64,000 nucleotides of DNA from Glandiceps talaboti. Its lineage: Eukaryota; Hemichordata; Enteropneusta; Spengelidae. The position numbers and the translations under genes were made by a program. The DNA is taken from the NCBI RefSeq assembly GCF_964340395.1, contig NC_135549.1, forward strand, positions 5,504,501 to 5,568,500, in the 5' to 3' direction. Under the pieces are notes generated by a model. It was not told the origin of the DNA. It saw only the letters and a list, made by a program, of their open reading frames with translations, and made no database searches. Shown here in pieces: positions 62,180 to 64,000 of this stretch (its first letter is position 1; each line of letters starts with the position of its first letter).

Positions 62180-62462
62180 TGTCAGTAATTTTGAACGTAA
62201 TGTTTGTAGAATGTTCAATCTGTATTGGATTTTATGGTATATAAGTTTGTAGGAGTCATGACTATTCAATGTGTAACTGTCTAATGCATAATCATATCTG
62301 CTAAGACCCATAATGCAGTGCTGTAAAGCTGAAATGAAAAAGGGCTTTCAATTTGATATATCTGGACAACTGAGTTAATTATGTAATTCATGAAATTACT
62401 CTCCAGAAAGCAAAGTTTATGAAAATGCATTTATTTCCTGGAGTGTTACTCCCTATAAAATT

Positions 62463-62792
62463 AAAGGGGAATACCACTCTAGGATATAGACATTTTCACA
62501 AACTAATGTATGGTTTCTGGAGAATCATTTCATGATTTTACATTACCTACGATTGCTTGCGATTTCACAGAAACATCAATTTGATCTTGTATCATATTGT
62601 AATGTATATTTCATGGCGAATAGCATCATAGGAGTCAGCAGATATAATACAATCATAATTGCACACTTAATATTCATGAGTTCAGAGTTCCTATTCAGTT
62701 CAGTGTAAAATCATGTAATGACACTCGAGTCTCCAAAACCCAAAGTTTTTTTTTTTTAAATACCTTTACTTCCTAGAGTGGTGCTCCTCTTT
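62463..62792. repeat. Foldback or MITE-like element, ~330 bp
   Basis: The left end AAAGGGGAATACCACTCTAG is inverted as CTAGAGTGGTGCTCCTCTTT at 62792. Subterminal GGAGA and CATGATTTTACA blocks are also inverted. A related end, TTTCCTGGAGTGTTACTCCC, lies just outside at about 62438-62457, suggesting nested or adjacent copies. No clear target duplication. Confidence 0.75.
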
Positions 62793-63018
62793 ACCATTTT
62801 CTTATAAAGATATAGCTTTACAACTGTATATTGAGACAATTTGACTGCTACATTGATGTATCTTCTATACGTCACATAACTATCCAACTTATTGCAATTT
62901 TCCAGAATTCTAATATTATTTTCAGTATCTTTCAAATAAAGTTTTACATATTTTTTCCTCTCACTTTTTCCCATCATTGTGTCTTCTGTTACCACTGTAC
63001 CACTATTATTGTTGGTTC

Positions 63019-63092
63019 TTGGATTAACAAGTTACTAATTAATGCAAAGATGATAAACTCTGATAAGACAGTCATAACAGGTATAAAATAGG
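63019..63092. repeat. ~70-bp direct repeat, right copy
   Basis: Contains CTAATTAATGCAAAGA and AAACTCTGATAAGACAGTCA, matching the left copy at 59702-59772 at roughly five of six positions. Confidence 0.7.
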
Positions 63093-63251
63093 AAAAAAAA
63101 ACAGTGAGAGGAAACAATAGTTAAATCTTTATTTGAAATATACTGAAAATAATAATAGAAATCCAGAAAATCGTCAGAACAAAATTGATTTTTCATCCTT
63201 TTCCCTGTGGTGATATTCACATAAGATATTTATATATAATCTGGTATTTAC

Positions 63252-63330
63252 CATTCGTGCTGTGTCATCGAGGATGCAACCATATCCGTCCCTGCCATTT
63301 GGGGAATCATGAGTCCGAGATGACATAACA
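63252..63330 (-). other. Possible exon of unknown gene
   Basis: On the minus strand an open segment gives MSSRTHDSPNGRDGYGCILD then DTARM, ending at a good donor ACGAATG|GTAAATACC at 63252. A hydrophobic run (KYLLVVFLICV) precedes it in frame without an ATG. I do not recognise a family. It could be chance. Confidence 0.2.
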
Positions 63331-63889
63331 CAAATGAGAAATACAACCAGGAGATATTTTCAAAATTTATGGTGAACACTCTTCAATTTTATGACGTGAA
63401 TGAGCTACAGCGCTCATCTGTTCATTCACTGGTCAGAAAAGTGAAACTACTAACTTAATGTTAAGATCACTAAAATCACACCACAGACTCACATTCTGTC
63501 AACAATGGGACATTTGTCGAGAGCATTAACTATTTCTTTGACAAACCATAGACACTTTCATTGGAAAAAATGTGAATTACTGAGAGACTGACCAACGAAT
63601 GGATATCGGTTATGCATAGAACTTGGCTTAGATATAAACACTGGCAAGTTAGTAAAACATTGAAAACATTGAAAACATTGTGAAATTTTCCAATGCACAT
63701 GGTCAATAAGTCATTTTACAACAATTTCACTGTGGACAATATTTGTTGCTAATAATCATATATTTGTACAATTGACAAATTTGTTGCCACTTTGAGGATT
63801 CATGTCATACAGAATGATTTGTTGAACATCAACTAGCAAGAACTATCACTACTACTGATTGACTATCCTAATCAACATTTTGATTTTTA

Positions 63890-64000
63890 GCACAACTGTA
63901 CTGAGGTTCAGTAGTGCTATAGGGATCGCCCGGCGTCTGTCTGTATGTGTGTAAACAACTTAAAGTAAAAAACCGCTGAACTGGTTGCCACGATATTTGG
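63890..64000 (-). repeat. Dispersed repeat family, copy 3, cut by the window end
   Basis: Read on the minus strand it gives TTCAGCGGTTTTTTAC, ACAGACAGACGCCGGGCGAT and CCTATAGCACTACTGAACC, then AGTTGTGCTAAAA, the same 3' part as the copies at 44570 and 46140. Confidence 0.7.

Larger units (their letters stand above)
62793..63889. other. Intergenic, mostly unrecognised
   Basis: Contains the right direct repeat at 63019 and the doubtful exon at 63252; otherwise AT-rich sequence without recognisable features. Confidence 0.5.

Overview
The window is animal nuclear DNA: AT-rich, full of microsatellites and nonautonomous DNA transposons, with genes split into short exons by GT-AG introns. The palindrome TACATGTA is very common, as in many marine invertebrates (molluscs, brachiopods, hemichordates, amphioxus). 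I cannot fix the phylum from the sequence alone.

Nearly everything recognisable on the minus strand belongs to two head-to-tail plexin genes. The first (here P1) runs from a probable promoter and noncoding exon near 59.4-59.6 kb down to a stop codon at 15666. I could join 36 coding exons (51904 down to 15666) with consistent reading phase into a 1934-residue plexin: signal peptide, sema, three PSI and four IPT segments with an RRKR convertase-type site, one membrane helix, then a split RasGAP-like cytoplasmic domain interrupted by a Rho-GTPase-binding domain. Its cytoplasmic half reads most like the plexin-B class, but it lacks the class-B PDZ-binding C-terminus and carries Lys where the GAP motif LRFWVN normally has Arg.

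The second gene (P2) starts near 10.5 kb. Only its large sema exon (1418-315) is in the window; the rest lies beyond base 1. The two sema exons, about 300 bp of the following intron, and two short promoter regions are recognisably homologous, so the unit was duplicated in tandem.

On the plus strand, 60.8-62.1 kb holds a Harbinger/ISL2EU-type DDE transposase exon with an apparently intact catalytic triad. The other mobile DNA is nonautonomous. There is a 1.5 kb hAT-like element with an 8-bp target duplication (36.8-38.3 kb) and a 3.2 kb TTAA-flanked element (47.3-50.5 kb). A two-copy composite element with a conserved micro-ORF lies at 41.2 and 55.1 kb. Six long foldback palindromes lie at 9.3, 11.2, 12.0, 19.5, 42.2 and 62.5 kb. 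A 44-bp satellite with a four-unit higher-order period sits in a P1 intron at 35.6 kb.

Layout: 1-1418 P2 sema exon; 1419-10370 P2 first intron; 10371-10545 P2 promoter and first exon; 10.5-15.6 kb intergenic, palindrome-rich; 15666-51928 P1 coding exons; 51929-59398 P1 first intron; 59399-59590 P1 promoter and first exon; 59.7-64 kb transposase and repeats. No RNA gene, CRISPR array or prokaryotic feature was found.
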